A stretch of 49,022 bases of DNA, taken from assembly GCA_902622655.1 (NCBI GenBank), contig CACNQY010000006.1, positions 1-49,022 on the forward strand, written 5' to 3'. This DNA comes from an uncultured Pelagibacteraceae bacterium. GTDB lineage: Bacteria; Pseudomonadota; Alphaproteobacteria; Pelagibacterales; Pelagibacteraceae. The notes under the pieces were generated by a model. It did no database searches. It was given only the letters and a program-made list of their open reading frames with translations, and was not told where the DNA came from. Positions 35,713 through 47,493 of the stretch are shown here, piece after piece (the stretch's first letter is position 1; every line of letters begins with the position of its first letter). Both the position numbers and the translations under genes were made by a program.

Positions 35713-36911
35713 TTAAAACTTTCAATATATTTTTTTATTGTATCAGTCATTCTCTTCATATCTTTTAGTTTCAAGCTTTGGTGACATCCAAGAAGCATAC
35801 CTCTTGTCATGATATCTGTAGAATTAATTTCTGCAATATTGTGTTTTTTGTATTTTTGATTTTTCATTATGGGTTGCTTCAAAATATTACCTGTAAAAAT
35901 TGTTCTAGTCTGAATATTTTTTTTTTCTAAAAAAATTTGTAGATCTGTTCTATCAAAAAATTTATTTTTTTTAATTAATAGTGGAAAAGCTAGCCAAGCA
36001 GTTTTTACTTTGGGATCATTTTTTGGCACTTCAAAAAAATTATTATTTAAAGAAAAAAAATTTTTCAAAAAATTAAAATTTCTTGTACGAATATCAAAAT
36101 TTGATTTTAGTTTTTTAATTTGTTCTAAAGCAAAGGCCGCAGAAATTTCTGATGGTAAAAAATTATATCCAAAATCTTCAAATATATACTTACTATCATA
36201 TTTTATACCGCTTAGTTTTTTTCCAAATCTTTTTTTAAAATCTTCGTCCTCATTAAATAATGCTGAACTTCTTCCCCATCCTCTTAACAATTTTGCACGT
36301 AGGTAGTGTTTTTTATTATTAAAGCAAACAATCCCCCCAAAACCTGCACCACTAACAATATGAGAAGCATAAAAACTGTTGGTTACAATATCTGATAGTT
36401 TTCCTGTGTTATTGCCTTTGTATTTATAGCCTAATGTATCTGCAGAGTCTTCGATTGTGATAAGTTTATATTTTTTAGCTAGTTTATTAATTTTATGCCA
36501 ATTAGCTATATTTCCAATTAAATTTGGAATTAAAATTATTTTAGTTTTTTTGTTTATTTGTTTTTCTATTTGCTCAACATCGGCAACAAAGGTACCTTTT
36601 TCAACATCAATAAAATTTGGTATTAAATCTGACTGATAAATTGGTGAAATCGTCGTTGAGAATGTTAAAGTTGGAGTAATTACTTCACTATTTTTTTTTA
36701 AATTTAATGACTGTATTGCTAATAAATTTGCTGAAGATCCTGAATTAACCATAAGACCATATTTTTTTCCAAATAAGGCAGCAATTTTTTTTTCTAAAAT
36801 TTTTACTTTTTTCCCAGTCATCAGACTTAGACTTTGTTCTTTTAAAACTTTAAGACATGCATTAATTTCGTTAGAATTATAACTTGCTTGACCATAATAA
36901 ATTTTTTTCAT
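35709..36911 (-). CDS. DegT-family PMP-dependent sugar 3-dehydratase candidate (ColD-like, His in place of Lys)
   Basis: A 400-residue DegT/DnrJ/EryC1/StrS-fold protein: phosphate-binding VNSGSSANLLAIQ (55-67), ITIEDSADTLGYKYKG (151-166) with Asp155, and the active-site motif SFYASHIVSGAGFGG (179-193). At the position where sugar aminotransferases have the PLP-bonding Lys this protein has His184. The same swap defines ColD (His188) and E1/RfbH, which use PMP to remove the C3 hydroxyl of a 4-keto-6-deoxysugar. E1/RfbH and SpnQ need a 2Fe-2S cluster bound by four Cys; only about three scattered Cys occur here, so ColD is the better model. Neighbours rfbB, rfbA and rfbC imply a dTDP substrate. 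Fold and substitution are seen; the reaction is inferred. Confidence 0.82.
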   Translation of the reverse strand: MKKIYYGQASYNSNEINACLKVLKEQSLSLMTGKKVKILEKKIAALFGKKYGLMVNSGSSANLLAIQSLNLKKNSEVITPTLTFSTTISPIYQSDLIPNFIDVEKGTFVADVEQIEKQINKKTKIILIPNLIGNIANWHKINKLAKKYKLITIEDSADTLGYKYKGNNTGKLSDIVTNSFYASHIVSGAGFGGIVCFNNKKHYLRAKLLRGWGRSSALFNEDEDFKKRFGKKLSGIKYDSKYIFEDFGYNFLPSEISAAFALEQIKKLKSNFDIRTRNFNFLKNFFSLNNNFFEVPKNDPKVKTAWLAFPLLIKKNKFFDRTDLQIFLEKKNIQTRTIFTGNILKQPIMKNQKYKKHNIAEINSTDIMTRGMLLGCHQSLKLKDMKRMTDTIKKYIESFK

Positions 36912-36915
36912 ATTT

Positions 36916-37761
36916 TTATTTTTTTAAAAATTTAACTATATCTAATATAGAGCTATGATTAATTTTCCATCCAGGTATTTTTGATAAATTCGGCAATTTA
37001 GGGCTTATCTTTTTTGCGTTTAAAAATCTAAATTTAATTTTTTTTTTATTTAAAATGTTATATTTTTCAATTATTTTTTTTATTTTAAAATTTTGGGAAT
37101 TACATACAATATAATTTTTACTTTTTAGATTATTTTTATTTTTAATTAGCTGAATTGCACTAATTATATCTTTAATGTTTAGAATGTTCATTGTTAAATT
37201 TTCACTTTCTATTTTAATTCTTTTATTACTATTTAATTTTTTTTTTATTTTATTTAAAATTTTATTTCTTTTATCTCCTTCTCCAAAAGTATCTAACAAA
37301 TAAAGACTATAAAATTTTATTTTTTTATATTTAATCGAATAAAAATTTATTATCTCTGAAAAAATTTTTTTTGATAAAGCATACAAATTAAAATAGTCTT
37401 TTGAATAATTATAATTCAGCTCCCAAACTGTAGATAGATTAATAAATTTTCTTACATTCATTTTATTTGAACTTTCTAGAAGAATATTTCCTAACAATAT
37501 GTTTGCCTCAAATATTTTTTGTATTTCATCAATTTTATGGTTTTTAGTGTAATGTGTTGCACAGTGGATTATATTTTTGGTTTTAATTTTTTTTAATTTT
37601 AAAATTAAATCAGAAAAATTTTTATAAACAAGAACTTTGACAAGTTTATTTTTTATTACAATTTTTTTTCTTGAAATAAGTATGATTTTATTATTTTTCA
37701 AATTTTGAACTAACTTACTTCCTATAAAACCAGTGCCACCAGTAATTAATATGTCATACAT
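36916..37761 (-). CDS. NAD(P)-dependent SDR sugar epimerase/reductase
   Basis: A 281-residue extended short-chain dehydrogenase. The cofactor loop is GGTGFIGS (8-15), and the active site is Ser110/Thr111 in NLSTVW with Tyr127 and Lys131 in YALSK. ISAIQLIKN near residue 197 is the usual substrate-side helix. It is divergent and extremely Lys/Asn/Ile-rich. Placed between rfbA and the ColD-like gene (8-base overlap and 4-base gap), it is the natural candidate for the final C4-keto reductase of the nucleotide sugar, the RmlD/AscF/ColC role; an epimerase role is the alternative. Confidence 0.8.
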   Translation of the reverse strand: MYDILITGGTGFIGSKLVQNLKNNKIILISRKKIVIKNKLVKVLVYKNFSDLILKLKKIKTKNIIHCATHYTKNHKIDEIQKIFEANILLGNILLESSNKMNVRKFINLSTVWELNYNYSKDYFNLYALSKKIFSEIINFYSIKYKKIKFYSLYLLDTFGEGDKRNKILNKIKKKLNSNKRIKIESENLTMNILNIKDIISAIQLIKNKNNLKSKNYIVCNSQNFKIKKIIEKYNILNKKKIKFRFLNAKKISPKLPNLSKIPGWKINHSSILDIVKFLKK

Positions 37762-38626
37762 TAGGAAATAATTTTTTTAGATAGTTTGAATACTCTGATT
37801 TTCCATAATATTTAATTCTTTTTTTTATTTGTTTTGCATTTATCCAATTATAATTAAAAGCAATTTCCTCTATACATCCTATTTTTAGTCCCTGCCTATC
37901 CTCAATAGTTGATATAAATTCTGAGGTAGATAGTAAGTTTTTTGGAGAGCCGGTATCTAACCAAGCACTACCTCTGCCCATAAATTCATAGGATAATTTA
38001 TTTTTTTTCTTATAAACTTTTAACAAGTCTGTTATTTCAAGCTCATTTCTTTTTGATGGTTTTAGTTTTTTTGAAAATTTAACTACATTTTTGTCAAAAA
38101 AATATAGTCCAGTGATTGCTAAACCTGATTTAGATTTTTTTGGTTTCTCTTTTATAGCGTCAATTTTATTTTTCTTTATTTCTAAAGTTCCATAATCTTG
38201 GGGATTTTTAACTTTGTATAGAAAAATTTTGCATCCATTTGTTAGTTTTTTATTTTTACTTAGTCTTTTTGTAAAACCTTGGCCATAAAAAAAATTATCA
38301 CCTAAAATTAATGCAACACTTTTATTATTAATAAATTTTTCTCCAATAATAAATGCTTCAGGCAGGCCATTTGCTTTTTTCTGTTCCATATAATTGATTT
38401 TAATTCCAAGGTTTTTTCCATCACCAAAAAGATTTGAAAAAGAATTAATATCTTTTTTATTTGTAATAATCAAAATATCTCTAATTTTTGCCAACATAAG
38501 TACAGAGAGGGGATAAAAAATCATTGGTTTATCAAACAAAGGCAAAAGTTGTTTATTTATCGTTTTTGTAATTGGACTCAATCTTGTACCAGTCCCACCA
38601 GCAAGTATTATAGCTTTAGTAATCAT
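37754..38626 (-). CDS. rfbA: glucose-1-phosphate thymidylyltransferase
   Basis: A 290-residue nucleotidyltransferase making dTDP-glucose from dTTP and glucose-1-phosphate. IILAGGTGTRLSPITK (6-21) binds nucleotide; INKQLLPLFDKPMIFYPL (23-40), the LGDNFFYGQGF metal site near 108 and GSAWLDTG near 218 follow the RmlA pattern closely and differ from cytidylyltransferases of the RfbF type. That fixes the operon's carrier as dTDP. Overlaps the downstream SDR start by 8 bases; rfbB ends 15 bases upstream. Confidence 0.95.
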   Translation of the reverse strand: MITKAIILAGGTGTRLSPITKTINKQLLPLFDKPMIFYPLSVLMLAKIRDILIITNKKDINSFSNLFGDGKNLGIKINYMEQKKANGLPEAFIIGEKFINNKSVALILGDNFFYGQGFTKRLSKNKKLTNGCKIFLYKVKNPQDYGTLEIKKNKIDAIKEKPKKSKSGLAITGLYFFDKNVVKFSKKLKPSKRNELEITDLLKVYKKKNKLSYEFMGRGSAWLDTGSPKNLLSTSEFISTIEDRQGLKIGCIEEIAFNYNWINAKQIKKRIKYYGKSEYSNYLKKLFPNV

Positions 38627-38641
38627 TTTAGTTTTATATTA

Positions 38642-39619
38642 TTATTTATTTTTTGAATTATAATTATCAATATACCATTCTATTGTTTTAATCATAGATT
38701 TTTCAAAATTTAGATTTTTCTTTAAATTATAAATTTTGTTTAATTTATTTAAATTAAGTGAATATCTAAAATCATGACCTTTTCTATCTTTAACAAATAT
38801 TATTTTAGATTTACTATTTATATTAAATTTAGTTTTTATAAGCGACAAAATTTTTTTTGCTACATATAAATTAGTTTTTACATCGCCAGATCCAATGTTG
38901 TAGGTTTCACCAAGTTTCCCTCTTTGAAAAAGTTTAAATAAAATTTTACAGTGATCTTTAACATATAACCACTCTCGTTGATTATTTCCATTACCGTAGA
39001 TAGGTATATTTTTATTATTTAATATATTAAAAATTATTTTAGGTATTAGTTTTTCTTTAAATTGTCTTGGACCAAAATTATTAGTACAATTAGTTATTAT
39101 AGATGGAAATTTATATGTCCTTATATAAGATTTAATTAGTAAATCTGCCGCTGCTTTTGTAGACGCATAAGGGGAGCTCGGATTATAAGGATCTTTTTCA
39201 GTCGACTTTTTATTTATAGAAATATCTCCAAATACTTCATCGGTTGAAATATGAATAAATTTAAAATTTTTTTTCAATTTTAAATTTCTTAGAGCTTCAA
39301 TTAAATTATAGGTACCTAAAAAATTTGAATTGATAAAAGGTTTTGGATTTATAATTGATCTATCCACATGTGTCTCAGCAGCTAAATTAAAAATACAATC
39401 GGGTTTATATTTTTTTATATAATTTTTGATTGTACGAGTTTTGTTAATATCTAATATTTTTAATGTTAAATTTTTATGTTTTTTTAGGTTTTTTTGGTTA
39501 GATCCTATTCCCATAAAATCAATAACAATAACTTTGTAACTTTTGGTTATTAGTAGCTCCACTAGGTGAGATCCAATAAAACCCAAGCCACCTGTTACAA
39601 AAATAGTTTTTTTTTTCAT
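38642..39619 (-). CDS. rfbB: dTDP-glucose 4,6-dehydratase
   Basis: A 325-residue SDR that oxidises C4 and removes the C6 hydroxyl of dTDP-glucose. NAD loop GGLGFIGS (10-17), LAAETHVDRSI near 80, catalytic STDEVFGD near 125 and YASTK near 151, with TNCTNNFGPRQF and NGNNQREWLYVKDH later: a full RmlB pattern, distinct from CDP-glucose dehydratases. First gene of the minus-strand sugar operon, diverging from the GT2 gene across 32 bases. Confidence 0.96.
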   Translation of the reverse strand: MKKKTIFVTGGLGFIGSHLVELLITKSYKVIVIDFMGIGSNQKNLKKHKNLTLKILDINKTRTIKNYIKKYKPDCIFNLAAETHVDRSIINPKPFINSNFLGTYNLIEALRNLKLKKNFKFIHISTDEVFGDISINKKSTEKDPYNPSSPYASTKAAADLLIKSYIRTYKFPSIITNCTNNFGPRQFKEKLIPKIIFNILNNKNIPIYGNGNNQREWLYVKDHCKILFKLFQRGKLGETYNIGSGDVKTNLYVAKKILSLIKTKFNINSKSKIIFVKDRKGHDFRYSLNLNKLNKIYNLKKNLNFEKSMIKTIEWYIDNYNSKNK

Positions 39620-39651
39620 AAATATTTATTTAATATTATATATTGCAAGTA

Positions 39652-40482
39652 ATGATTAATAACATAACTGTAATAATTGTATCTTACAAAAGTAAAAAAA
39701 TATTATTAAATTGTATAAATTCTTTAAGAAAATTTAACAAAATTTTAATTCTTGATAATTCAAACGATAAAGAACTCAAAAAAAATCTCAAAAAAAAATA
39801 TTCAAAAATAAAATACTTTTTATCAAAAAAAAATAATGGATATGGTGCAGGTTACAATTTTCTTTTAAAAAAAGTTAAAACACCCTATGCTTTATTAATG
39901 ACACCCGATACTTCTTTTAAAAAAGGCACTTTAAATAAATTTTTACTTTCATTAAAAAAATTCCAGGGTAACTATTGTCTGATGGGTCCTTTCAAACAAA
40001 ATAAAATTTTTGCATTAGAAAATAAAAAAACTATCAGTGAGGCAAGTTTAGTATATGGATTCAGTATGTTAATTAATATGAAAAATATAAATAAAAATAA
40101 TTTTTTTGATGAAAATATTTTTTTATATTTGGAAGATATTGATATATGTAAAAGATTAATTAAAAGTAATCAAAAAATATATATTAACAAGTCATTTGTA
40201 ATTGACCACATTGGAGCAAAATCTACAAATTTAGTTAAAAAAGAGTATGATGAAATAAGAAATTGGCATTGGATGTGGTCTCAGTATTATTTTTATAAAA
40301 AATATAATGGAAATTTTTTAGCTTTTACAAAATTCTTATCAATACTTATTATCACTTTGGTAAAGTATGTAATTTTATATTTGTCTCATAATGAAAATCA
40401 GAATAGGTATAAATATAGGGTTAAAGGATTATTTTCATCAATGATTGGAAAAAAATCTTTTTTAAGACCAAAAAAATCTTAA
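39652..40482 (+). CDS. GT2-family glycosyltransferase (rhamnosyltransferase-like)
   Basis: A 276-residue GT-A enzyme: ITVIIVSYKSKK at the start, ILILDNSNDKE near 34, NNGYGAGYNFLLKK near 62, the DxD-equivalent TPDTSF near 88, and FLYLEDIDICKRL near 156, as in WbbL-like rhamnosyltransferases. A C-terminal amphipathic or membrane helix (FLAFTKFLSILIITLVKYVI) suggests inner-membrane attachment. ATG at 39652 is chosen over a TTG three codons upstream. It diverges from rfbB and may use the deoxysugar made by that operon; this is inference from position. tRNA-Ser starts 18 bases after its stop. Confidence 0.87.
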   Translation: MINNITVIIVSYKSKKILLNCINSLRKFNKILILDNSNDKELKKNLKKKYSKIKYFLSKKNNGYGAGYNFLLKKVKTPYALLMTPDTSFKKGTLNKFLLSLKKFQGNYCLMGPFKQNKIFALENKKTISEASLVYGFSMLINMKNINKNNFFDENIFLYLEDIDICKRLIKSNQKIYINKSFVIDHIGAKSTNLVKKEYDEIRNWHWMWSQYYFYKKYNGNFLAFTKFLSILIITLVKYVILYLSHNENQNRYKYRVKGLFSSMIGKKSFLRPKKS

Positions 40483-40500
40483 AATGTACTTTTAGATTAT

Positions 40501-40590
40501 GGAGAGGTGGCCGAGTGGTTGAAGGCGCACGCTTGGAAAGCGTGTAAAGGAGCAATCCTTTCATGGGTTCGAATCCCATTCTCTCCGCCA
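40501..40590 (+). tRNA. tRNA-Ser (anticodon GGA)
   Basis: A 90-base gene with an encoded CCA. GGAGAGG at the 5' end pairs with TCTCTCC before the G-CCA end; the anticodon stem CACGC/GCGTG encloses TTGGAAA, anticodon GGA; a long variable arm (TAAAGGAGCAATCCTTT) is typical of tRNA-Ser; the T loop has TTCGAAT. Only 18 bases separate it from the GT2 stop, leaving little room for its own promoter, so it may be cut from the GT2 transcript. It marks the gyrB side of the surface-sugar island. Confidence 0.97.
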
Positions 40591-40595
40591 TAATA

Positions 40596-41285
40596 TTATT
40601 TTGATATAAATAAATTAAAAAATTTGATGTGTTTATTACTAATGATCCAAAGAAATTGTGATAATAACCTATTTAGAAAAATTTTTTTTCTTTTAAATAA
40701 AAAATCAAAGTTGTTATGATCATAACCATTTCCAACATATGAATATCCGAATTGATTTAAATATTTAATCATTTTTTTTTTTTCTAGAGATGATAAGTGA
40801 ATATATTCGATAGAAATATTTTTAACATCAAACCTTTCCATATCTATTGACATTAACGCATCAAAATCTATGCCTTCAAGGTCTATACTTAAATAATCAA
40901 TAATATTTTCTTTAATGTTTTCTTCAAAAAATTCATTAACTGACAAAGATTTAATCTCAAATTTTTTAATATTTGAATTAGGGTAATGCTTTTTTAAATG
41001 TTTGATTTTTGTCGTGCAGATTTGGTAGTGTGGGGCGTCATCATCTGTATAATAAAAATGTAATTTTTTTTTGTCATCAATGGAAATACCTAAATTGTAA
41101 ATATTTGTATTAGAAAAATTCTTGTAACATTCTCTGAGCTTTGGAATATTTTTAGGATTAGCCTCTAAAACAAATATTTTATCTTGTGATTTTACATTTT
41201 TTTTAATAAATTCTGTAAATCCACATCTAAAATTTGCTCTTTCATCAAGGTCCCCTGCACCTGCTCCTAAATGAACAAAAATCAT
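40596..41285 (-). CDS. second FkbM-family methyltransferase
   Basis: A 229-residue FkbM-like methyltransferase: MIFVHLGAGAGDLDERANF is the SAM loop right at the N-terminus, KIFVLEANPKN (36-46) the acidic strand, and IDYLSIDLEGIDFDAL near 125 the FkbM signature. ISIEYIHLSS and a C-terminal aromatic stretch follow. It differs clearly from the FkbM protein near 33.7 kb, so this is not a recent duplicate. It reads toward tRNA-Ser (5-base gap) and diverges from gyrB over 90 bases. Sugar O-methylation is a family-level inference. Confidence 0.82.
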   Translation of the reverse strand: MIFVHLGAGAGDLDERANFRCGFTEFIKKNVKSQDKIFVLEANPKNIPKLRECYKNFSNTNIYNLGISIDDKKKLHFYYTDDDAPHYQICTTKIKHLKKHYPNSNIKKFEIKSLSVNEFFEENIKENIIDYLSIDLEGIDFDALMSIDMERFDVKNISIEYIHLSSLEKKKMIKYLNQFGYSYVGNGYDHNNFDFLFKRKKIFLNRLLSQFLWIISNKHIKFFNLFISK

Positions 41286-41369
41286 AGTTTTTTTAATATA
41301 TTTTTTTTTAAAATTGATTAAAAAATTCGTTAATACCTAAATTAAATGATATAAATAACATTTCCATAA

Positions 41370-43439
<2,070 letters not shown>

Positions 43440-43441
43440 AT

Positions 43442-44722
43442 ATGAAGTTTTTCGAAACTTCAGAATATCATTCTTTTAAAAAATCAACATATATCACATT
43501 AAGATGGATAGGAATAACAGGCCAATTCATTGCTGTAAATTCTGTATATTTTTTTTTAAATTTTAATTTTGATTTTTTTTCATCGAATTTAGTTATTCTT
43601 TTAGGAATAATAAGTAATTTATATTTAATATTTGTTTACAAAAAAACACAGTTATCAGATAGATCAGCTTTTTTATTTTTATTAATTGATATTCTGCAAT
43701 TAGGTATATTGCTTTTTTTATCAGGAGGAATTGTAAATCCATTTATCATTTTTATACTTATTCCAAGTGTATTCTCATCATCCAATCTAAGTTTTAAAAC
43801 AAATACTCTACTAGTTATTTTAACAGCTACCATTATTATTTTATTAACTTTTTATTCTAAAGATCTGCCTTCACCTCTAAGTGACCATTTCCATGTCAGT
43901 CCATATTATTACTACTCTATTCCAGTTGCATTGCTTATTGCTTTAGTTTTTTTCAATTATTTTGCGATGACATTTGGAACACAATCTAGACAAAGAAAAG
44001 AAGCACTTGCAAAAATGGAGGAGGTTATGGCTAAAGAGCACGAGCTTTTATCTTTGGGTGGTCAAGCAGCAGCAGCGGCTCATTCTTTGGGAACTCCATT
44101 ATCCACAATAACAATAATTGCAAGTGATTTAACAAAACAATTTAAAGGTAAAAAAGATGTAGAAAAAGATATTGAACTACTAGCGAGTCAGGTGAATCGA
44201 TGTAATAAAATTTTAAAACGTCTAACACTAAATCCTGTCGAAGAAGACGAATTTATAGATAAAGATATTTCAATTAGAGATTATATTAGTGAAATCATTT
44301 CCTCATTTAAAGAAATAAGTAACAAAGAATTTATTTTTAATTTTGATCAAGACTCAAATTCTAAGAAAATTACTAAGTCTATAGAGCTGGTCTATGGATT
44401 ACGAAACTTTATAGGAAACGCAAATAAATTCTCTGAATCAACAATATTTATAAATTTAAAAAGTGATAGTGAGATTACTGAAATTACCATTGAAGACGAT
44501 GGTAAAGGTTACCCAAAAGATATATTATCTAAAATTGGAGAACCTTATTTAAAATCAAACTACTCCAAGGATAAATCAAAAGATGGATTAGGACTAGGTT
44601 TGTTTATAGGTAAAATCTTATTAGAGAAAAATTTCGCCATAGTCAATTGCAGAAATTCAAAAACAAGAAATGGAGCTGAAGTTATTGTTAAGTGGAAAAA
44701 TAGAGATTTATTTAATATTTAA
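43442..44722 (+). CDS. regB: RegB/PrrB-type redox sensor histidine kinase
   Basis: A 426-residue membrane kinase. About six membrane segments at 20-180 include GGIVNPF (95-101), which matches the quinone-site heptapeptide GGLNNPF of RegB except at two positions. The phosphorylated His214 lies in [15 protein letters not shown]. Cys254 in NRCNKIL is exactly 40 residues after it, the same spacing as His225 and redox Cys265 in Rhodobacter capsulatus RegB. The ATPase part has [15 protein letters not shown] and [10 protein letters not shown]. It should sense the respiratory quinone/redox state and phosphorylate RegA. No regA or senC lies next to it. Starts 2 bases after gyrB; its stop interlocks with cobT (TTAA 44719-44722). 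Confidence 0.92.
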   Translation: MKFFETSEYHSFKKSTYITLRWIGITGQFIAVNSVYFFLNFNFDFFSSNLVILLGIISNLYLIFVYKKTQLSDRSAFLFLLIDILQLGILLFLSGGIVNPFIIFILIPSVFSSSNLSFKTNTLLVILTATIIILLTFYSKDLPSPLSDHFHVSPYYYYSIPVALLIALVFFNYFAMTFGTQSRQRKEALAKMEEVMAKEHELLSLGGQAAAAAHSLGTPLSTITIIASDLTKQFKGKKDVEKDIELLASQVNRCNKILKRLTLNPVEEDEFIDKDISIRDYISEIISSFKEISNKEFIFNFDQDSNSKKITKSIELVYGLRNFIGNANKFSESTIFINLKSDSEITEITIEDDGKGYPKDILSKIGEPYLKSNYSKDKSKDGLGLGLFIGKILLEKNFAIVNCRNSKTRNGAEVIVKWKNRDLFNI

Positions 44723-46518
44723 TGATATTTTTTTTTAGTATCGAACAATGAGCTTAATTGAGAAATCATTACATCTCCTAACTCATTAACATCAGTAATT
44801 TTAATTGCTTTATTATAATACCTTGAAACATCATGACCAATACCGATAGCCAATACTTCTATATCAGATTTATTTTCAATAAACTTAACAATTTTTTTTA
44901 AATGTTTTTCTAAAAAATCACCTGAATTAACAGAAAGAGTTGAGTCATCAACTGGAGCCCCATCAGAAATAACCATCAAAATTTTTCGTTCTTCTTTTCG
45001 TTTCTTTATCCTATTGTAGGCCCAATATATTGCCTCACCGTCAATATTTTCTTTAAGTAATCCTTCTTTTAGCATAAGCCCTAAGTTATTTTTTGCTTGC
45101 CTCCAATGAGTGTCAGCACCTTTATAAATAATATGTCTCAAATCATTTAGCCTACCTGGAGTTTTTGGTTTTGAATTTTTTGTCCAAAGTTCTCTACTTT
45201 GGCCACCTTTCCAATGTTTAGTTGTAAAGCCTAGAATTTCAACTTTTACCGAACACCTTTCGAGTGTTCTAGACAAAATATCAGCACAAATAGCTGCAAT
45301 GGTAATTGGCCTACCTCTCATAGATCCTGAATTATCTATAAGAAGTGTGACTACGGTATCTTTGAAATCTAGATCTTTCTCTTTTTTGAATGATAGTGAA
45401 TTATATGGGTCCATTATTATTCTTGGAAGCTTAGAACTATCTAGTAATCCCTCTTCTAAATCAAATTCCCATGCCCTATTTTGCTTTGCTAACAATTGTC
45501 TTTGAAGTTTATTTGCTAACTTTGTTATAATATCTTGAAATCCAATTAGTTGCTGGTCTAAATTTTTTCTAAGTTTAAAAGCCTCATCAGCATTCTCTAG
45601 GTTTTCGGCCTTTATAATTTCATCAAATTGAGAAGTGAATGTTTTATAATCAAGATTGATATTATCAATATTTTTTTTTACTATTTGTTCTGAGCTTTGT
45701 TCATCGGTGTCATTATCAGAAAGTTGCTCATCCAGATTAAATTCATCAATATTATAATCTGCATCTAGAGTAGCTTGAGTTTCTTGATCATTGTTTTCAT
45801 TCTTATTGTCCTCATTATCATTGTTTTGATCATCGTTAGAGGGATTGTCTTGACCTTGATCTTGATTTTGTTCTTCTTTCTCATCATCTTCATCTCTCTG
45901 AAAAATATCCATTTCATTCAATATTTGGGTAAATTTCGAACTATAAGCTTGTTGATTTTCTAAATTTTTCATTAAAAATTCTTTATGTTTTTCAATAGAT
46001 TGGTCAAAATCTTTTTCCCAAAAATTTAACATTCTCGAAGTTAAAGAATTAAGCTTTATTTTATGAAAGTTTTTAAGCATGTATAATTCAAATGCTTCTA
46101 CAACAGGGACGTCTTCTTTAGTTTTTAACTGATCTTTTCTTTTACGATTTATTATTTGAGAATAATTTTCATTAAAGTTTTTTTCTATACCTTTAAGCAT
46201 TTGTCCACCCAGGGCCTCGTATCTTATTTTTTCAGCAATATTATAGAGGGATCTAGAAGAATTATTGTTTGGTAAATTTTTTCTATAAATTAAGTCATTT
46301 GAGAATTTTTTTTTAAGAGCTATGGAGTCAGTTTCTGCTCTTAATCTTATAAAATCACTTGGATTAGTAATATTATCAATTTCGATCGATAGTAAATCTT
46401 CAGTTTTTTTTTCTTCTAAGTTTTTGTTATTTACAGTAAAATCTTCAGAAATAACTTTTGCTGTTGAATTTAAAGCAACTTTAAACTTTTCTTTTAAATT
46501 TATCTCTCTTGAGCTCAT
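44719..46518 (-). CDS. cobT: CobT-like VWA protein (cobaltochelatase subunit family)
   Basis: A 599-residue CobT. The N-terminal helical domain is about 1-200, a highly acidic Asp/Glu/Asn/Gln region about 208-285 separates it, and the VWA domain occupies about 385-599 with MIDAS motif [10 protein letters not shown] near 395. In aerobic B12 synthesis CobT and the AAA+ CobS insert cobalt together with CobN. cobS lies directly upstream (TAT-free junction: cobS ends where cobT begins, 46518/46519). Neither cobN nor any other corrin gene is in the window, so a chelatase role is not secured; a MoxR/VWA-like chaperone role is the alternative. Confidence 0.9.
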   Translation of the reverse strand: MSSREINLKEKFKVALNSTAKVISEDFTVNNKNLEEKKTEDLLSIEIDNITNPSDFIRLRAETDSIALKKKFSNDLIYRKNLPNNNSSRSLYNIAEKIRYEALGGQMLKGIEKNFNENYSQIINRKRKDQLKTKEDVPVVEAFELYMLKNFHKIKLNSLTSRMLNFWEKDFDQSIEKHKEFLMKNLENQQAYSSKFTQILNEMDIFQRDEDDEKEEQNQDQGQDNPSNDDQNNDNEDNKNENNDQETQATLDADYNIDEFNLDEQLSDNDTDEQSSEQIVKKNIDNINLDYKTFTSQFDEIIKAENLENADEAFKLRKNLDQQLIGFQDIITKLANKLQRQLLAKQNRAWEFDLEEGLLDSSKLPRIIMDPYNSLSFKKEKDLDFKDTVVTLLIDNSGSMRGRPITIAAICADILSRTLERCSVKVEILGFTTKHWKGGQSRELWTKNSKPKTPGRLNDLRHIIYKGADTHWRQAKNNLGLMLKEGLLKENIDGEAIYWAYNRIKKRKEERKILMVISDGAPVDDSTLSVNSGDFLEKHLKKIVKFIENKSDIEVLAIGIGHDVSRYYNKAIKITDVNELGDVMISQLSSLFDTKKKYH

Positions 46519-47493
46519 TTATATTTGAATATTTACCAAGGATTCTGGCAATTCTTCTCCAAAACATCTTTGATAATATTCCGCGATAGTATTTTTTTCA
46601 ATATCATCACATTTATTAAGAAAAGTTACTCTAAAAGCGTAACCTGTGTCTTTAAAAATTTCTGAATTTTCTGCCCAATGTAATACAGTCCTAGGACTCA
46701 TTACCGTTGAAATGTCACCTGCGATAAATCCTTTACGAGTAAGAGAAGCTACTTTTATCATATTTGCAACTTTTTCTTTTCCTTTTGAGTTATTCAGGTT
46801 TTTATTTTTAGCTAAAATAATATCCATTTCTCTATCTAAACTTAAATAGTTTAAAGTTGTTACAATATTCCATCTGTCCATTTGACCTTGGTTAATTTGC
46901 TGTGTTCCATGATAAAGACCAGTAGTATCGCCCAGACCTACAGTATTAGAGGTAGCAAATAATCTAAAAAATTTATTCTGCTTAATCACTTTGTTTTTAT
47001 CTAGTAAAGTAAAATTTCCTTCAGCTTCCAAAACTCGTTGAATTACAAACATTACATCAGGTCTACCTGCATCGTATTCATCAAAAACTAGAGCAACGGG
47101 ATTTTGGATTGACCAGGGTAAAATTCCTTCATTGAACTGAGTTACTTGTTTTCCATCTTTTAGTACTATCGCATCTTTCCCAATTAAGTCTATTCTACTT
47201 ACGTGACTATCTAAATTAACTCTAATACAAGGCCAATTTAATCTTGCAGCAATTTGTTCAATATGTGTAGATTTACCAGTGCCATGATATCCCTGAACTA
47301 AAACTCTTTTATTAAAGGCGAAACCCGAAATGATTGCAAGTGTTGTATCTCTATCGAATTTATAGTTTTTATCAATTTCAGGTACATAATCATTTTTCTT
47401 TGAAAATGCGTCTACTTCCATTTCAGAGTCAATTCCAAACGTCTGTTTTAAAGAAACTTTTATATCAGGTTCTGTATTAAGATTTGGTGTCAA
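46519..47493 (-). CDS. cobS: CobS-like AAA+ ATPase (MoxR-type)
   Basis: A 324-residue AAA+ ATPase. The N-terminal segment [21 protein letters not shown] is characteristic of CobS; Walker A is GYHGTGKST (68-76), Walker B is [13 protein letters not shown] near 135, and sensor ATSNTVG is near 185. CobS forms hexameric rings that drive CobT/CobN cobalt insertion in known systems. It overlaps the upstream DnaJ-like gene by 17 bases and is followed immediately by cobT, a dnaJ-cobS-cobT operon common in alphaproteobacteria. Role in this organism uncertain without cobN. Confidence 0.93.
   Translation of the reverse strand: MTPNLNTEPDIKVSLKQTFGIDSEMEVDAFSKKNDYVPEIDKNYKFDRDTTLAIISGFAFNKRVLVQGYHGTGKSTHIEQIAARLNWPCIRVNLDSHVSRIDLIGKDAIVLKDGKQVTQFNEGILPWSIQNPVALVFDEYDAGRPDVMFVIQRVLEAEGNFTLLDKNKVIKQNKFFRLFATSNTVGLGDTTGLYHGTQQINQGQMDRWNIVTTLNYLSLDREMDIILAKNKNLNNSKGKEKVANMIKVASLTRKGFIAGDISTVMSPRTVLHWAENSEIFKDTGYAFRVTFLNKCDDIEKNTIAEYYQRCFGEELPESLVNIQI

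Noticed and set aside
36010..36306. 98-residue plus-strand frame opposite the DegT-like gene
   Set aside because: Mirror frame of a well-supported gene with no family features of its own.
40483..40600. Integration (att) site at tRNA-Ser
   Set aside because: No duplicated tRNA 3' end and no integrase gene were found within the window.
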